In this document: positions 1-9,392 of the stretch, one piece after another
Position numbering within the stretch: the stretch's first letter is position 1
How the letters are laid out: every line of letters begins with the position of its first letter
From: Muribaculaceae bacterium
GTDB taxonomy: Bacteria > Bacteroidota > Bacteroidia > Bacteroidales > Muribaculaceae
Length of the DNA stretch: 64,000 nucleotides
NCBI GenBank assembly: GCA_022510425.1
Contig: JAFLTO010000004.1
Location: 62,001 to 126,000 of the forward strand
Direction of reading: 5' to 3'
Notes under the pieces: model-generated
Database searches by the model: none
What the model saw: only the letters and a program-made list of their open reading frames with translations
Told to the model about the DNA's origin: nothing
Made by a program: the position numbers and the translations under genes

Positions 1-1
1 C

Positions 2-1174
2 ACCGATGCAGTGTATTTTGGAATCGAGGGATTGAACATGAGAAGCAGATCAAGTTCGAATTTCAATCTTGATGATCTTCGTGAAATTGTAAAGGAATGT
101 TTTTCAAGAGGAGTAAAAACCTACCTCACAGTCAACACCATTATTTATGACGGTGATATAGAATATATGCATTCCATAATAAAGGTGGCAAAGGAAGCCG
201 GTGTTACGGCAGTTATAGCCACCGATATATCTACAATTTTGTATGCTCGGAGCATCGGTATGGAAGTGCATATTTCCACACAGGTAAATATATCCAACAT
301 TGAAGCTTTGGAATTTTATGCAGCCTATGCAGATGTTGTGGTGCTTGCAAGAGAATTGAATCTGGATCAAGTGAAGTCAATACATGATGCTATAGTTTCA
401 AAAAATATAAAGGGACCGAAGGGTGAACTGATCAGACTGGAAATGTTTTGTCATGGAGCTTTGTGTATGGCTGTGAGTGGAAAATGCTATATGAGTCTAC
501 ACGAAATGAACTCCAGCGCCAACAGGGGAGCTTGTAATCAGATTTGCAGGCGCTCTTATCGTGTCTCAGATATGGAAACTAATGAGGAACTCGTGGTTGA
601 CAATAAGTATATCATGTCGCCAAAAGATCTCAAGACCCTTAGTTTTCTTGACAAGATGGTGGAAGCGGGAGTTTCCGTTTTTAAAATTGAGGGAAGGGCC
701 AGAGGTCCGGAGTATGTGTTTGAGACAGTGAAAGCCTATTCAGAGGCTTTGGAAACAATTTGTGATGGAACTTTTAGTGATGATAAAATAAAAAGTTGGG
801 AAGAGAGATTAACCAAAGTTTTTAACCGAGGTTTCTGGAATGGCTATTATTTAGGACAGCGGCTTGGGGAATGGAGCAAGAAATACGGTTCTTCGGCCAC
901 AAGGGTTAAACTTTATGTAGCAAAAGCCATTAGATATTTTTCCAAACTGGGAGTAGGGGAGTTTCGTATGGAATCCGGTGAATTGCATACCGGTGATGAA
1001 GTAATAATTACGGGTCCTACCACGGGAGCGTTGATATTCAAGGTTGAGGAACTTCGTCTTGATTTATCGCCGGTGGAATCAGTGAAAAAAGGAGACCTCT
1101 TTTCCATGCCGGTGCCTGAAAAAGTTAGGCCTTCTGACCGTTTATATCTATGGAAACCCACTGATGTAGACTAA
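2..1174 (+). CDS. U32 family peptidase-like protein (5' end outside window)
   Basis: The reading frame is open from base 2, so the gene starts upstream; the GTG at 11 is internal. The U32 signature is visible: EMFCHGALC followed by GKCYMS, with conserved cysteines, and further cysteines follow in the RGACNQICRR segment. U32 proteins such as TrhP (YegQ) and RlhA act with iron-sulfur or prephenate chemistry in RNA hydroxylation, although the family was first described as collagenase-like. The N-terminal part resembles the TIM-barrel region and the end is a small beta domain. Probably about 20 residues are missing. Which U32 subgroup this is cannot be settled here. Confidence 0.85.
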   Translation, partial: TDAVYFGIEGLNMRSRSSSNFNLDDLREIVKECFSRGVKTYLTVNTIIYDGDIEYMHSIIKVAKEAGVTAVIATDISTILYARSIGMEVHISTQVNISNIEALEFYAAYADVVVLARELNLDQVKSIHDAIVSKNIKGPKGELIRLEMFCHGALCMAVSGKCYMSLHEMNSSANRGACNQICRRSYRVSDMETNEELVVDNKYIMSPKDLKTLSFLDKMVEAGVSVFKIEGRARGPEYVFETVKAYSEALETICDGTFSDDKIKSWEERLTKVFNRGFWNGYYLGQRLGEWSKKYGSSATRVKLYVAKAIRYFSKLGVGEFRMESGELHTGDEVIITGPTTGALIFKVEELRLDLSPVESVKKGDLFSMPVPEKVRPSDRLYLWKPTDVD

Positions 1175-1216
1175 AAAATTTTTTTATTTAAGATTTAACT
1201 AATAGAAAATATAAAA

Positions 1217-1246
1217 CAAGAGCCGAATCTTTAGATTCGGCTCTTG
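1217..1246. terminator. Bidirectional intrinsic terminator
   Basis: There is a perfect 14-bp inverted repeat (1217-1230 with 1233-1246) between two convergent genes. On the minus strand the stem is followed by a T-rich stretch (TTTTATATTTT), so it should end the TPR lipoprotein transcript. The plus-strand tail is less T-rich, but the U32 gene probably uses it too. Confidence 0.8.
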
Positions 1247-1269
1247 AGTTCTAATATGTTTGTCAGGGA

Positions 1270-2952
1270 TTAGATAGCGCTTAGATTGTAGTTTGCGAAT
1301 TCAAGGTCAGTACGAGCTTTTGTAGCCATTGAAGGATCAAGAGCTGCTGCTTTCTTAAGGTTGCTAACTACTGCAGTTTCATTGTTAGTGCGTGCACCCA
1401 CGATAGCTTCGAGATAGTAGGTGGTTGCGTCGGGATTTGGAACTGCTGATAGGATAGCCTGAGCGGCTGAATAATCTTTTGAAAGAATCTTGGCAAGCGC
1501 AGCATTGTTGGTCTTGGCATTACCGAAAGCTGTGTTAGCTTTGGAAACTTCACCTTGAGTCAAGTAATATACACCGAGAGCATCATTGGCTTCAGGAACA
1601 CCTGCAGCGCTTCCGATAAATTCGTTGGCTTTGCTGTAATTGCCATCTATGAGTTCGATAAGACCCATATTCATGTCAACTTCTTTAGAAGAAGGATCAA
1701 GTTTCTTGGCTTTGTCGAAATCAGACTTAGCGGCAGCATAGTTACCTTCAATATATTCAGTCATACCGAGGTTGTTGTAAGCTCTGTAGCTGTTGGGGAA
1801 AAGTTCTGTGGCTTTCTTATAGATAGCCATCTTTTGTGCATTATTGTTGGTGAGAGTAGCAGCATAAAGAAGTTCGTCTTCTGTGAGAGCCTTAGGATTG
1901 TTGGCTGCAAGATTTGAGATTTCTTCGTCGCTCTTGCCGATGATGTTGATAGAAGCCTGGATCTTTGAATATCTCAACTTAGGAAGAATTTCCTTTGCGA
2001 GCTCATCAAACACGCTTGACATGTTTTTGATTTCCTGTTCTCTCTGATTCGGGTCTTTATACATTTGAAGCACAGCAAGGATGAGATCTTTATCCTGGAT
2101 ATTGCTCTTCTCTACGAGTTCTTTGAAACCTTCCCAGTCTTCCGGAGTGAAAGAAGATGTGATTTCACCGAAATTGGTGATATTGTCTTTCTTAAGCTGA
2201 TTTTCCATAAAAGTGGTAGTCACTTCTTCACGACGTTCTGCAAGTTTGGTGTTGAAAGCCAAAGTACCGTCAGGTGAAGCTGTAGACTGGATGTTGACCC
2301 CTACGATTTCTTGGTTAGGAGCATTGTTAGCTTCAATGAGACGTTTGTTAAGATCTACATAATCAGGAGCATCAACCTGGTTTTTACGGATAATGGCCTG
2401 ATTGATGAGGAACATGATCTCAGCATTGTATTTCTCATTGATGATTCTCTGGAAGTTGTCGGCTGTAATTGCAGGGTGAATGGTTTCAGCTGATGCTAAA
2501 GTAGAAGTAGCTATGATACCGTATCCTACCTTCACTCTTGGCAGCCCATAGATTTTGCCGTTTTGATCCACCTCAAAGTCAAGGCAAAGATTTGATTCAG
2601 CCATTTCAGGATTGTACTTTGTGTTGAAAGGTACTTGAACAGTACCGCCATTTGTGTAGCTGACCACTTGACCATTGGCACGCACATTTTCACCTTGAAT
2701 CACCACGGGAGCACCCTTAGTTTCACCGTCAGCATATGTGAGGACCGGAGTAACTGTAACTTTTGCATTCTTCTGCATGAACTTTGCAGGAATATTACCT
2801 GTCACTGTTGCGGGCACATTTTCACCTACTGTTTCTATTGGGGTAGGATTTGTGGAGAAATAAGAACTTTGGAATTCACCAACTTTCTTTGAACATCCTG
2901 TGAAGCCAATCAAGGCTGCACCTAAAGACAAAATAAGAATGTTTTTCTTCAT
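1270..2952 (-). CDS. OmpA-like/TPR outer-membrane lipoprotein
   Basis: The 560-residue protein begins with a lipoprotein signal peptide with lipobox GFTGC (Cys20), so it is probably anchored in the outer membrane. The middle carries a segment like an OmpA C-terminal domain (VNIQSTASPDG followed by LAERREE), the region that contacts peptidoglycan in OmpA proteins. Residues about 370-545 form several TPR units (for example SYRAYNNLGMTEYIEGNY). The likely role is an envelope scaffold or organiser; the substrate is unknown. It is a single gene with its own upstream -7 element and the strong terminator at 1217-1246. Confidence 0.75.
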   Translation of the reverse strand: MKKNILILSLGAALIGFTGCSKKVGEFQSSYFSTNPTPIETVGENVPATVTGNIPAKFMQKNAKVTVTPVLTYADGETKGAPVVIQGENVRANGQVVSYTNGGTVQVPFNTKYNPEMAESNLCLDFEVDQNGKIYGLPRVKVGYGIIATSTLASAETIHPAITADNFQRIINEKYNAEIMFLINQAIIRKNQVDAPDYVDLNKRLIEANNAPNQEIVGVNIQSTASPDGTLAFNTKLAERREEVTTTFMENQLKKDNITNFGEITSSFTPEDWEGFKELVEKSNIQDKDLILAVLQMYKDPNQREQEIKNMSSVFDELAKEILPKLRYSKIQASINIIGKSDEEISNLAANNPKALTEDELLYAATLTNNNAQKMAIYKKATELFPNSYRAYNNLGMTEYIEGNYAAAKSDFDKAKKLDPSSKEVDMNMGLIELIDGNYSKANEFIGSAAGVPEANDALGVYYLTQGEVSKANTAFGNAKTNNAALAKILSKDYSAAQAILSAVPNPDATTYYLEAIVGARTNNETAVVSNLKKAAALDPSMATKARTDLEFANYNLSAI

Positions 2953-3104
2953 GATTATTTATTAGAGGGTTATATTTTTCCTTTAACCAAAGCGAAACCT
3001 TGTAATCTTAGCGATACAGTCTCTAAATTTATAACATTAGAACACTTTTTAAGTTCACTCCTGCATTTGATTCCTTTGATGAAATCGCGGAAACCATATT
3101 TCTG

Positions 3105-3112
3105 CAAAGGTA
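3105..3112 (-). promoter_or_regulatory. Bacteroidota -7 promoter element for the TPR lipoprotein
   Basis: On the minus strand this reads TACCTTTG, matching TAnnTTTG. No exact TTTG lies 19-21 bases upstream, so only the -7 half is well supported. It would give a long leader of about 145 bases before the start codon at 2952. Confidence 0.45.
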
Positions 3113-3120
3113 ATTAAAAA

Positions 3121-4089
3121 TCAGTTATTTTCTAATGGTTTCATGGCAACTTCAGTCAGCAAGGTTTCAATTTCCATTGCTGTCTTTGCATTTTCTTTTA
3201 TAAAGTTGTAAAGTTCTTCAACAGCTTTCAGGTTAGGATCAAGAGTTGAGTCATCTTCCGGTTTCCAATTCCTAATTTTATCAGCCAGTTGCATTTCAAC
3301 GTTTGAACTTATTTCGGAACTGTCTGAAAGTACAATTTTATCCGGATTTCTAAACATGAAATCGGTATTCGAGAACATTTGGAAATTGGCAACAAAAGAG
3401 AAGCAATCTTCCAGGAGTTGAGGCCACAAAGTGAGATCAATTCTTTGTTGCAGAGAATCCAGAGCAAGACTTGTCTGGGCAGAACAATGCATCAGCCTTT
3501 CCACAGCAGGAAGGCTGGTTCGGTCAAATGGCAGACCGGAAGGTTGAAACATGTCTTGGAGGTCGCTGAATAAAAAATCAGGATCATATTTCACATCATT
3601 TTTCTCACGTTTGTCCACAGGTGTGGTCACGGCATAAGAATACGCAAGGAAAATATTGAGAGAGTTCAATACCATTGGAATCGATTTCTGGAGTTTTTCC
3701 GTCTCCATGGCCTTGTGAAGAGCCTTTTGTTTCTCAATTTCCGATTCCACATCAATCTCCGATTTCATCGAACCTACGGCATTCAGGAAAAGCCCCATAA
3801 CTACAAGCCCTATTCCTACTTCAATAGCGGTTACTGCCTGTGCTCCCGGAAGAGCAGGAGTATAGTCTCCGAATCCCAGGGTGGTGAGAGTGACGATACT
3901 GTAGTAAATCCAAGAACCATAATTGGTGGCTCCTCCTTCTGGAATCCTGAACTGATTGTCGGGCAAAGCCCAATAGATAAAAGCGAATATTGGTATGAAA
4001 CAAATATAAAGCCCAATCCAAACCACGGGCCTTATATTTGAAACCACATGGAAGAAATGGGCTAAGCGCTGTGAGAAGCTATACTTCAT
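3121..4089 (-). CDS. Two-TM potassium channel family protein
   Basis: The 322-residue protein has a membrane segment at about 21-41, a pore loop with the selectivity filter TLGFGD at about 70-75, and a second membrane segment at about 85-105. This is the minimal two-TM K+ channel layout. The roughly 215-residue cytosolic C-terminus is acidic and helical and shows no recognisable RCK (TrkA-N) nucleotide-binding motif, so gating is not predictable. It lies 4 bases after the upstream lipoprotein gene, so the two are likely co-transcribed. Confidence 0.85.
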   Translation of the reverse strand: MKYSFSQRLAHFFHVVSNIRPVVWIGLYICFIPIFAFIYWALPDNQFRIPEGGATNYGSWIYYSIVTLTTLGFGDYTPALPGAQAVTAIEVGIGLVVMGLFLNAVGSMKSEIDVESEIEKQKALHKAMETEKLQKSIPMVLNSLNIFLAYSYAVTTPVDKREKNDVKYDPDFLFSDLQDMFQPSGLPFDRTSLPAVERLMHCSAQTSLALDSLQQRIDLTLWPQLLEDCFSFVANFQMFSNTDFMFRNPDKIVLSDSSEISSNVEMQLADKIRNWKPEDDSTLDPNLKAVEELYNFIKENAKTAMEIETLLTEVAMKPLENN

Positions 4090-4093
4090 CTAT

Positions 4094-4633
4094 TTATTTC
4101 TTACTTTTCCTTTCATTCATTTTTTCAAGAATCTCAAGAGCAGAACCGATATGACGAGGTTTAGGATTGAAACCTATCTTTACAGTATCGTTGAAATGAA
4201 TGAAGCAAAGTTCATAGGTAGCACTGTCTGTATTTACCGTGACAGGCTGGCCTTTCATATTTAGAGTGCTGAAAATGCCGTCTGCACCTTTTTCAAACGG
4301 TTTTTCAAGACCTACTACATAATCTATCTTAGTTCGGTTGCCGTTTTCAAAAACATTAATACCTGAAGTTTTTGGACTTAAGGAAAAATAGACTCTGCCA
4401 TCGAATTTACCTCTTCTTGCATTAGGTCCGGTGATATCATAATAATCAGCATCATAAAGACCGCTGTGCACAGGTTGGGTAGCATAAAAGGCATCATCAT
4501 CAACCTCAGCGGCCGATTCCTCGCTCTTAGCTGCGTTGCCACCGCAAGAATTGAATGTCATTAAGCAGAATACCATAAGCAGACTTAATGAGCCTATGAA
4601 ATAACGAAGTCTTGATTCCGATTTCTTTACCAT
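4094..4633 (-). CDS. Hypothetical lipoprotein
   Basis: I do not recognise the family. Starting at the ATG at 4633 gives a short basic N-terminus, a hydrophobic stretch and the lipobox FNSC, so it should be a lipoprotein of about 179 residues. The frame extends upstream to 4684 and 4639, but those starts would make an unusually long signal peptide. The mature part begins with an acidic linker (EESAAEVDDD) and then a compact beta-rich domain. The K+ channel gene follows 4 bases downstream, which suggests co-expression. Confidence 0.6.
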   Translation of the reverse strand: MVKKSESRLRYFIGSLSLLMVFCLMTFNSCGGNAAKSEESAAEVDDDAFYATQPVHSGLYDADYYDITGPNARRGKFDGRVYFSLSPKTSGINVFENGNRTKIDYVVGLEKPFEKGADGIFSTLNMKGQPVTVNTDSATYELCFIHFNDTVKIGFNPKPRHIGSALEILEKMNERKSKK

Positions 4634-4718
4634 AATCATTAGAAGTTTTTTATTAAGATTATTTTTGTTCAAAATTTTTAACAAAAATAGCCAAAAATAC
4701 TGAGTTCACCAATTATTT

Positions 4719-5471
4719 TTAAGGTGCCTGATAATTTACACGCACCTGTCCTATTGGTAGATTCCCTATTATCAGCAGAGGGATATGTGGTTCTTTAGTA
4801 GAGATCCAGCAGTTGATGTCATCGCTTGATTTAGTGCCCCCTTTCTGAGTGAATTTAAAAAGGATATGCCATGCTTCATGTTCGCTTTTATCCCTCAGTT
4901 GAACCATTTCTTTGCCTTCGCATCTCACAGTAAGGAATTCCTCTTTAGAGCCGGAAAAAATAGTGGCTTTCACCGTTTCGCCGGGTTTTAGATTAGCATA
5001 ATCGATGTCTCTCAGAAAGAAATATACACTCAACATATCATAGACCGGTGTGGTTCCTTCCAATACTTGGCTTGAGTGTTCTATTTCACCTTTTTTGTTG
5101 TCTTTGTATTTTTCTGATTTACCTTTCACAGCGTTGCCGAGGTAGGTGAAAGAGATATCATCTTTTCTATATTTATTCTTTTCGTGGGCTATATAAGTAT
5201 AATGCAAGGGCCGGTAATGTTCCTTTTCAGTGACTGACACGAGAGTGTCTCTCAATTTATAGATTTTATCAGCCCAAGGTTTAGTTTTAGCCACAAGTCT
5301 TAGTTCATAACCGTTGCCTTTTGGCTTTTTTGTTATTTCCACATCACCGGCATCCTTCTGTATCAACCCCCATTTATAGGTCACGACATAATTAAGTTTT
5401 TCGTTTTCCGATGCGAAACTTATGGTAGCAAACAGAAAGATTGCCGAAAGGATAAAAAATATCTTTTTCAT
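4719..5471 (-). CDS. DUF3108-like periplasmic/exported protein
   Basis: The start is placed at the ATG at 5471 because a normal signal peptide follows (MKKIFFILSAIFLFATISFA); the frame continues 35 codons upstream without a better start. The mature protein of about 230 residues has features of DUF3108 proteins: an early YVVTYKWGLIQKDAGDVEI strand pair, alternating beta strands, and a late LLIIGNLPIGQVRV segment. DUF3108 proteins are thought to be exported beta-rich binding proteins; the ligand is unknown. It lies upstream of, and in the same direction as, the lipoprotein and K+ channel genes. Confidence 0.65.
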   Translation of the reverse strand: MKKIFFILSAIFLFATISFASENEKLNYVVTYKWGLIQKDAGDVEITKKPKGNGYELRLVAKTKPWADKIYKLRDTLVSVTEKEHYRPLHYTYIAHEKNKYRKDDISFTYLGNAVKGKSEKYKDNKKGEIEHSSQVLEGTTPVYDMLSVYFFLRDIDYANLKPGETVKATIFSGSKEEFLTVRCEGKEMVQLRDKSEHEAWHILFKFTQKGGTKSSDDINCWISTKEPHIPLLIIGNLPIGQVRVNYQAP

Positions 5472-5620
5472 ATCATAGATAAAACGAAAAAAAAATAGAA
5501 ATATTGAAACGCTCAAAGCCCTTGACAAAGGATACCAAATGAATTTGGTTTTTGTTGTTTGGGCTAAAGCCAACAACCATTGAGAAATCTTAGTAGTGAC
5601 TCGTGCTTCTTTATATAGAT

Positions 5621-5648
5621 TAAAAAAAGCCGGGTCTTAGACTCGGCT
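5621..5648 (-). terminator. Intrinsic terminator of the sigma factor gene
   Basis: The stem is 5628-5637 with 5639-5648 (10 pairs, one G-U), with a tight loop. On the minus strand it is followed directly by seven T residues. It sits about 28 bases past the sigma factor stop codon. Confidence 0.85.
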
Positions 5649-5675
5649 TATAAGATATCTTTTAATGTCAAGTGA

Positions 5676-6182
5676 TCACTGATAATCCTTGAGGATTTCG
5701 CGAAGTCTTTTTCGAGTAAAGAAAATGCGACTTTTCACAGTACCAAGGGGCATTGAAAGACGTTCTGCAATCTCTTCATACTTATAGCCTGCGACATGCA
5801 TGTTGAAAGGCTCACTAAAATCTTTAGGGAACTTAGCGAGTATTGAAGAAATTTCACTGACTGCAAAGGCTCCTTCGGGCGTTTCGATCCCGGAGTCTTG
5901 CTTGAGGTTTAGGTGATAAAGGTCGGTTGTTGAATCCACCATTGTGTTTTCACGCACAGTCTTGCGATAGTTGTTGATAAAGATATTGCGCATGATTGTG
6001 AGCATCCACCCCTTAAGGTTTGTGTTGTCAACGAATTTGTCTTCGTTGTTAAGGGCCTTAAGAGTAGTGTCTTGCACCAGGTCATGAGCTTCATCTTTAT
6101 CGGAGGTAAGCTTCAATGCAAACGACCTAAGATTAGCCTGCATCCCAAGAACAGAATTAATAAAGGGGGATTGTTGGCTCAT
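5676..6182 (-). CDS. ECF-type RNA polymerase sigma factor
   Basis: The 168-residue protein has sigma region 2 (DEAHDLVQDTTLKAL, then the GWMLTIMRNIFINNYRK promoter-melting part) and region 4 (YEEIAERLSMPLGTVKSR helix-turn-helix). It lacks regions 1 and 3, as expected of ECF sigma factors. No anti-sigma gene is adjacent: the next gene downstream is the DUF3108 protein and the divergent side holds only its promoter. It therefore belongs with orphan ECF factors, which are common in Bacteroidales. A consensus promoter upstream and a strong terminator make it a one-gene unit. Confidence 0.92.
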   Translation of the reverse strand: MSQQSPFINSVLGMQANLRSFALKLTSDKDEAHDLVQDTTLKALNNEDKFVDNTNLKGWMLTIMRNIFINNYRKTVRENTMVDSTTDLYHLNLKQDSGIETPEGAFAVSEISSILAKFPKDFSEPFNMHVAGYKYEEIAERLSMPLGTVKSRIFFTRKRLREILKDYQ

Positions 6183-6210
6183 ATTTGTTGTTTAGATGTG
6201 TTTGTTAAGG

Positions 6211-6241
6211 CAAAAGTAAAGAAATTTTTTATATCAGCAAA
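6211..6241 (-). promoter_or_regulatory. Consensus Bacteroidota promoter of the sigma factor gene
   Basis: On the minus strand, TTTG (6241-6238), 19 bases, then TACTTTTG (6218-6211). This fits the Bacteroidota consensus TTTG-N19-21-TAnnTTTG exactly. Transcription would start near 6205, about 20 bases before the ATG at 6182. Confidence 0.8.
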
Positions 6242-6259
6242 TATTTGTCAAGAATTTTG

Positions 6260-7522
6260 TTAAATTTTTTCAATCTTGACTAACTCAATTCTTGCTGCCG
6301 ACATTTTGATAACGGTGAACCTATATCCATTGGTATCAAAAGAATAGCCTTCCTGAGGCAATTCTCCGGAATTTTGTAGCACGAAACCGCTAATTGTCTC
6401 ATAGTCTTCATCTTCATCGAGGCCAAGGTCGAATTTTTCATTTAGGTTTTCAATTTCAGCCCTTCCGCTCACTTCATATACTCCCTGTGAAATTTCCTTC
6501 ATTAAAATTTTATTGCGGTCGTGTTCGTCTTCGATTTCACCGAAAATTTCTTCCACCAGATCTTCTAAAGTGACAAGGCCGGCGGTTCCCCCGTATTCAT
6601 CCACAATAATAGCCATAGACTTCTTTTCTGCCAGCATCCTACGCATCATTTTGTTGGCAAGCATGGTTTCAGGAGTGAAGATCACCGGCTTGAGTTTTCT
6701 TTTCAAGTCAGCCTTTATGTTGAAAAGTTCCGATATGTGAATATAGCCCAAAATATCATCAATATCATCCTTATATACCACGATTTTGGAAAGTCCTGTT
6801 GCTATGAATTGTTTGATGAGTTCTTCCCGATTCATCTCTTTCATAGCCACTCCTACGATTTCATTTCTTGGAATCATACATTCTGAAATCTGGGTATCTT
6901 TGAAATCAATGGCGTTGCTGAATATTTTTACCTCGTTTTCAATTTCGCCCTTATCCGGCAAGCTCTCGATTTGGTCTTGAAGAAAAGTGTCAAGTTCTTC
7001 AATAGTCAATCCTTCTTTCTTGTCATGGTCTTCACCTATACCGAAAATTTTCATCAGACCTTTAGAGATGCCTGACACCAACATAGAGATAGGATACAGT
7101 ATCCAATAAACCAAATACAAAGGGAGGGCGAACAACCGGATCATGAAATTCGGGTTTATCCTGAAGATTGTCTTAGGCATAAATTCACCCACAATAAGCA
7201 CAACTCCGGTAGATACTATGGTATTGACAATAAGAACTAAAGCTTCGTTATGAAACCATTTACTAAAAATTGGAGTAAGGATTATGCCGAAGGTGATACC
7301 ATAAATTACAAGCACAATATTATTACCCACTAGCATGGTTGAGATAAACACTTCCTCATGGTGAGTAAACCTTCGTAGAATCCGGTCGATAACACCTTTT
7401 CCAGCGGCATCAATTTCCATTCTTACCTTGTCGCTCTGCACAAAAGCAATCTCAGAACCCGAAAAGAGGGCCGATAGAACAATTGCCAGGATAGTGAGAA
7501 CTATTGCAGTTGCGAGGGTCAT
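6260..7522 (-). CDS. CNNM/CorC (hemolysin-type) membrane protein with CBS domains
   Basis: This 420-residue protein has a DUF21/CNNM membrane domain (about residues 1-180, beginning ATAIVLTILAIVLSALFSGS and containing the conserved SGSEIA and GNNIV motifs). A CBS pair follows (about 200-330, with MIPRNEIV and VDEYGGTAGLVTLEDLVEE), then a CorC_HlyC domain at the end. Family members are linked to Mg2+/Co2+ export or resistance; gliding protein GldE is a relative. It is the last gene of a six-gene minus-strand operon, 20 bases after lptC. Confidence 0.88.
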   Translation of the reverse strand: MTLATAIVLTILAIVLSALFSGSEIAFVQSDKVRMEIDAAGKGVIDRILRRFTHHEEVFISTMLVGNNIVLVIYGITFGIILTPIFSKWFHNEALVLIVNTIVSTGVVLIVGEFMPKTIFRINPNFMIRLFALPLYLVYWILYPISMLVSGISKGLMKIFGIGEDHDKKEGLTIEELDTFLQDQIESLPDKGEIENEVKIFSNAIDFKDTQISECMIPRNEIVGVAMKEMNREELIKQFIATGLSKIVVYKDDIDDILGYIHISELFNIKADLKRKLKPVIFTPETMLANKMMRRMLAEKKSMAIIVDEYGGTAGLVTLEDLVEEIFGEIEDEHDRNKILMKEISQGVYEVSGRAEIENLNEKFDLGLDEDEDYETISGFVLQNSGELPQEGYSFDTNGYRFTVIKMSAARIELVKIEKI

Positions 7523-7542
7523 AGGTTTTGGGGATTTAGAGG

Positions 7543-8103
7543 TTAAATGGAATCTCTATTAATCGGGAAAATACCGTTTGGATGAAGGATACGATAATTG
7601 TTGAGTGATTCATCCGAAACAAACCCGGTGCCTTCTATCACATGAGTGGAATTTTCTATATGGATGAAAGTATCGGAATAAAGCTGTTGCTTACGTTGAT
7701 CCCAGAATACCCTTGGAGAGAGAAAGAGCTCGTCGGGTACTTTAGTCATTTCCACTTCTCCTTCGAGTCGCCAAAGACGTTCGTTTTTGAAAAACTTGGC
7801 GGAGTCAGCGGCCACAGTGGCTATCACATTATAATCATGATCATATTTCTGTAGATATAAACCTTCGGGGAACGACCAGTAGGGAGTCTCCACTTCATCA
7901 TAAATATTCCAAAGGGGAGAAATAATCTTATATTGTGTGATACCGGAATCCGAAATCAAAGTTGCGATATTTCTTGTAGACATTGAAGGCATCTTTGAGG
8001 CATCAAGACTGTGGGATATGTCTACTTTCTGCTCCTCCCTGCAACTCCAGAAGAAGGAGAGCAAACCTAAGGTGATAATAAATATAAAAGGAAATTTCTT
8101 CAT
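7543..8103 (-). CDS. lptC: LPS export periplasmic protein LptC
   Basis: The 186-residue protein has an N-terminal hydrophobic segment with a possible lipobox (FFWSC) and an LptC-type beta-jellyroll: SPLWNIYDEVETPYWSFPEG, then YLQKYDHDYNVIATVAADSA and a repeated strand pattern to VIEGTGFVSDE. LptC bridges the LptB2FG transporter in the inner membrane and LptA when lipopolysaccharide is moved to the cell surface. The other lpt genes are not in this window. It sits 29 bases after the barrel gene and 20 bases before the CorC-type gene. Confidence 0.85.
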   Translation of the reverse strand: MKKFPFIFIITLGLLSFFWSCREEQKVDISHSLDASKMPSMSTRNIATLISDSGITQYKIISPLWNIYDEVETPYWSFPEGLYLQKYDHDYNVIATVAADSAKFFKNERLWRLEGEVEMTKVPDELFLSPRVFWDQRKQQLYSDTFIHIENSTHVIEGTGFVSDESLNNYRILHPNGIFPINRDSI

Positions 8104-8132
8104 TATCGGAGCCTACATTAACTGATTCTCCG

Positions 8133-9392
8133 TTATCTGATCCTGCGTTGCCAGAACCAGAGTTCGTTGAAATTAACACCTAAAGTGATGTTAAAGAAAT
8201 TTTCAGTAATCAACGGATTTGGAGTGGCCCGGCGATTTTTCCATTCGAACCCGAGGTTGATCATGGTCTTCCCTTCTGGTGTGTTGAATCCCACCCCTGC
8301 AGTAATTCCAAATTCCTTCAACCGGTTACCTTGGATATTTAGATAGTCATTGTTGTAATAAGCTCCTGCCCTATACACCATTCTTTGGAAATAGTTACCC
8401 CTTAACTTGGGAGTGAATTCACCACCTACGGCAAAACGTGTGCGGTCTTTGAATTCCATGCCTTGAAAAACGAGATTCCCGGGGTCGGCAATTGAATAGA
8501 GTGGAGAATATTTAGCTTTTGACCATTGTTGATAAGTGAAATCCACTTCCACCATCCATCTTGAAATCCTTTCATGCACGAAACCTATGCCGGCACCAAA
8601 ACTCATAGGTGTATAGTAGTTGCCCTTCATGTTCATATATGCTATAGTGTCGGCCTCGCTTTCGCGGGTGGTTTCTTGAAGTGTAGCCCAGGTTTGGCCT
8701 CGTATAGTCTTCTTGGGTGAAAAAGTGAGACCTAAGTTCAATCTTTCGCTTCGGGTGAGTTTTGCTGTATATTGTGCTCCAAATACAATACCCCAGTCTC
8801 GAATCTGCATCACGTGCTCGAATAGAGTCTGACCGGAATTGTCGGGCGTGGAAAATACATCATTAATGATGTTTCCGAAATCATAAGAAACGTTCAAACC
8901 AAGTGAAAATCCACCATAGGTTCCTGCCAGACCGAAATAGGCCTGATTGATGCCACCTTCTCCTTGATTGGACATGGCACCGTGTTCTATGTCGGTTCCA
9001 AAGGCATATCCTACATAAGAATAAGGCACCAAACCAATAGAAGCCCCGATATATTTCCAAATCGGGAATTGCATTGTGATATAGTCAAGACCGCCGCCAA
9101 AGGACCGCTCCTTGACATCCTCTTGTTTTTGCCACAATATGGTCATATCCGCTCCTATATCAAAGAGGAAAGTCAGAGAGTCTATTGAGGCGTAAGAGGC
9201 CGGGTTCATAACGTTGATCTGTCGCCCGGAATGCATGGCGTAGCCTATTGACCCCATCTGCCTCTGCATGGAGGTGGCTCTGTCGCTGAGCAAGCCATAC
9301 CCATACATTGAGTATTGCCTGTTGTTCTGGGCTTCCACACCGATGGATACACCCAAAAGCAAAAGAAGCAATATAGCGAATTTTTTTATCAT
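8133..9392 (-). CDS. Outer-membrane beta-barrel protein
   Basis: The 419-residue protein has a cleavable signal peptide (FAILLLLLLGVSIGVEAQ) and alternating aromatic/glycine strands through to the end, as in FadL/OmpP1-like barrels. The N-terminal motif QYSMYGYGLLSDRATSMQR looks like a plug or hatch segment. Substrate unknown. Its ATG overlaps the coaX stop as ATGA, so translation is probably coupled. Its place between coaX and lptC points to housekeeping rather than to a polysaccharide locus. Confidence 0.7.
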   Translation of the reverse strand: MIKKFAILLLLLLGVSIGVEAQNNRQYSMYGYGLLSDRATSMQRQMGSIGYAMHSGRQINVMNPASYASIDSLTFLFDIGADMTILWQKQEDVKERSFGGGLDYITMQFPIWKYIGASIGLVPYSYVGYAFGTDIEHGAMSNQGEGGINQAYFGLAGTYGGFSLGLNVSYDFGNIINDVFSTPDNSGQTLFEHVMQIRDWGIVFGAQYTAKLTRSERLNLGLTFSPKKTIRGQTWATLQETTRESEADTIAYMNMKGNYYTPMSFGAGIGFVHERISRWMVEVDFTYQQWSKAKYSPLYSIADPGNLVFQGMEFKDRTRFAVGGEFTPKLRGNYFQRMVYRAGAYYNNDYLNIQGNRLKEFGITAGVGFNTPEGKTMINLGFEWKNRRATPNPLITENFFNITLGVNFNELWFWQRRIR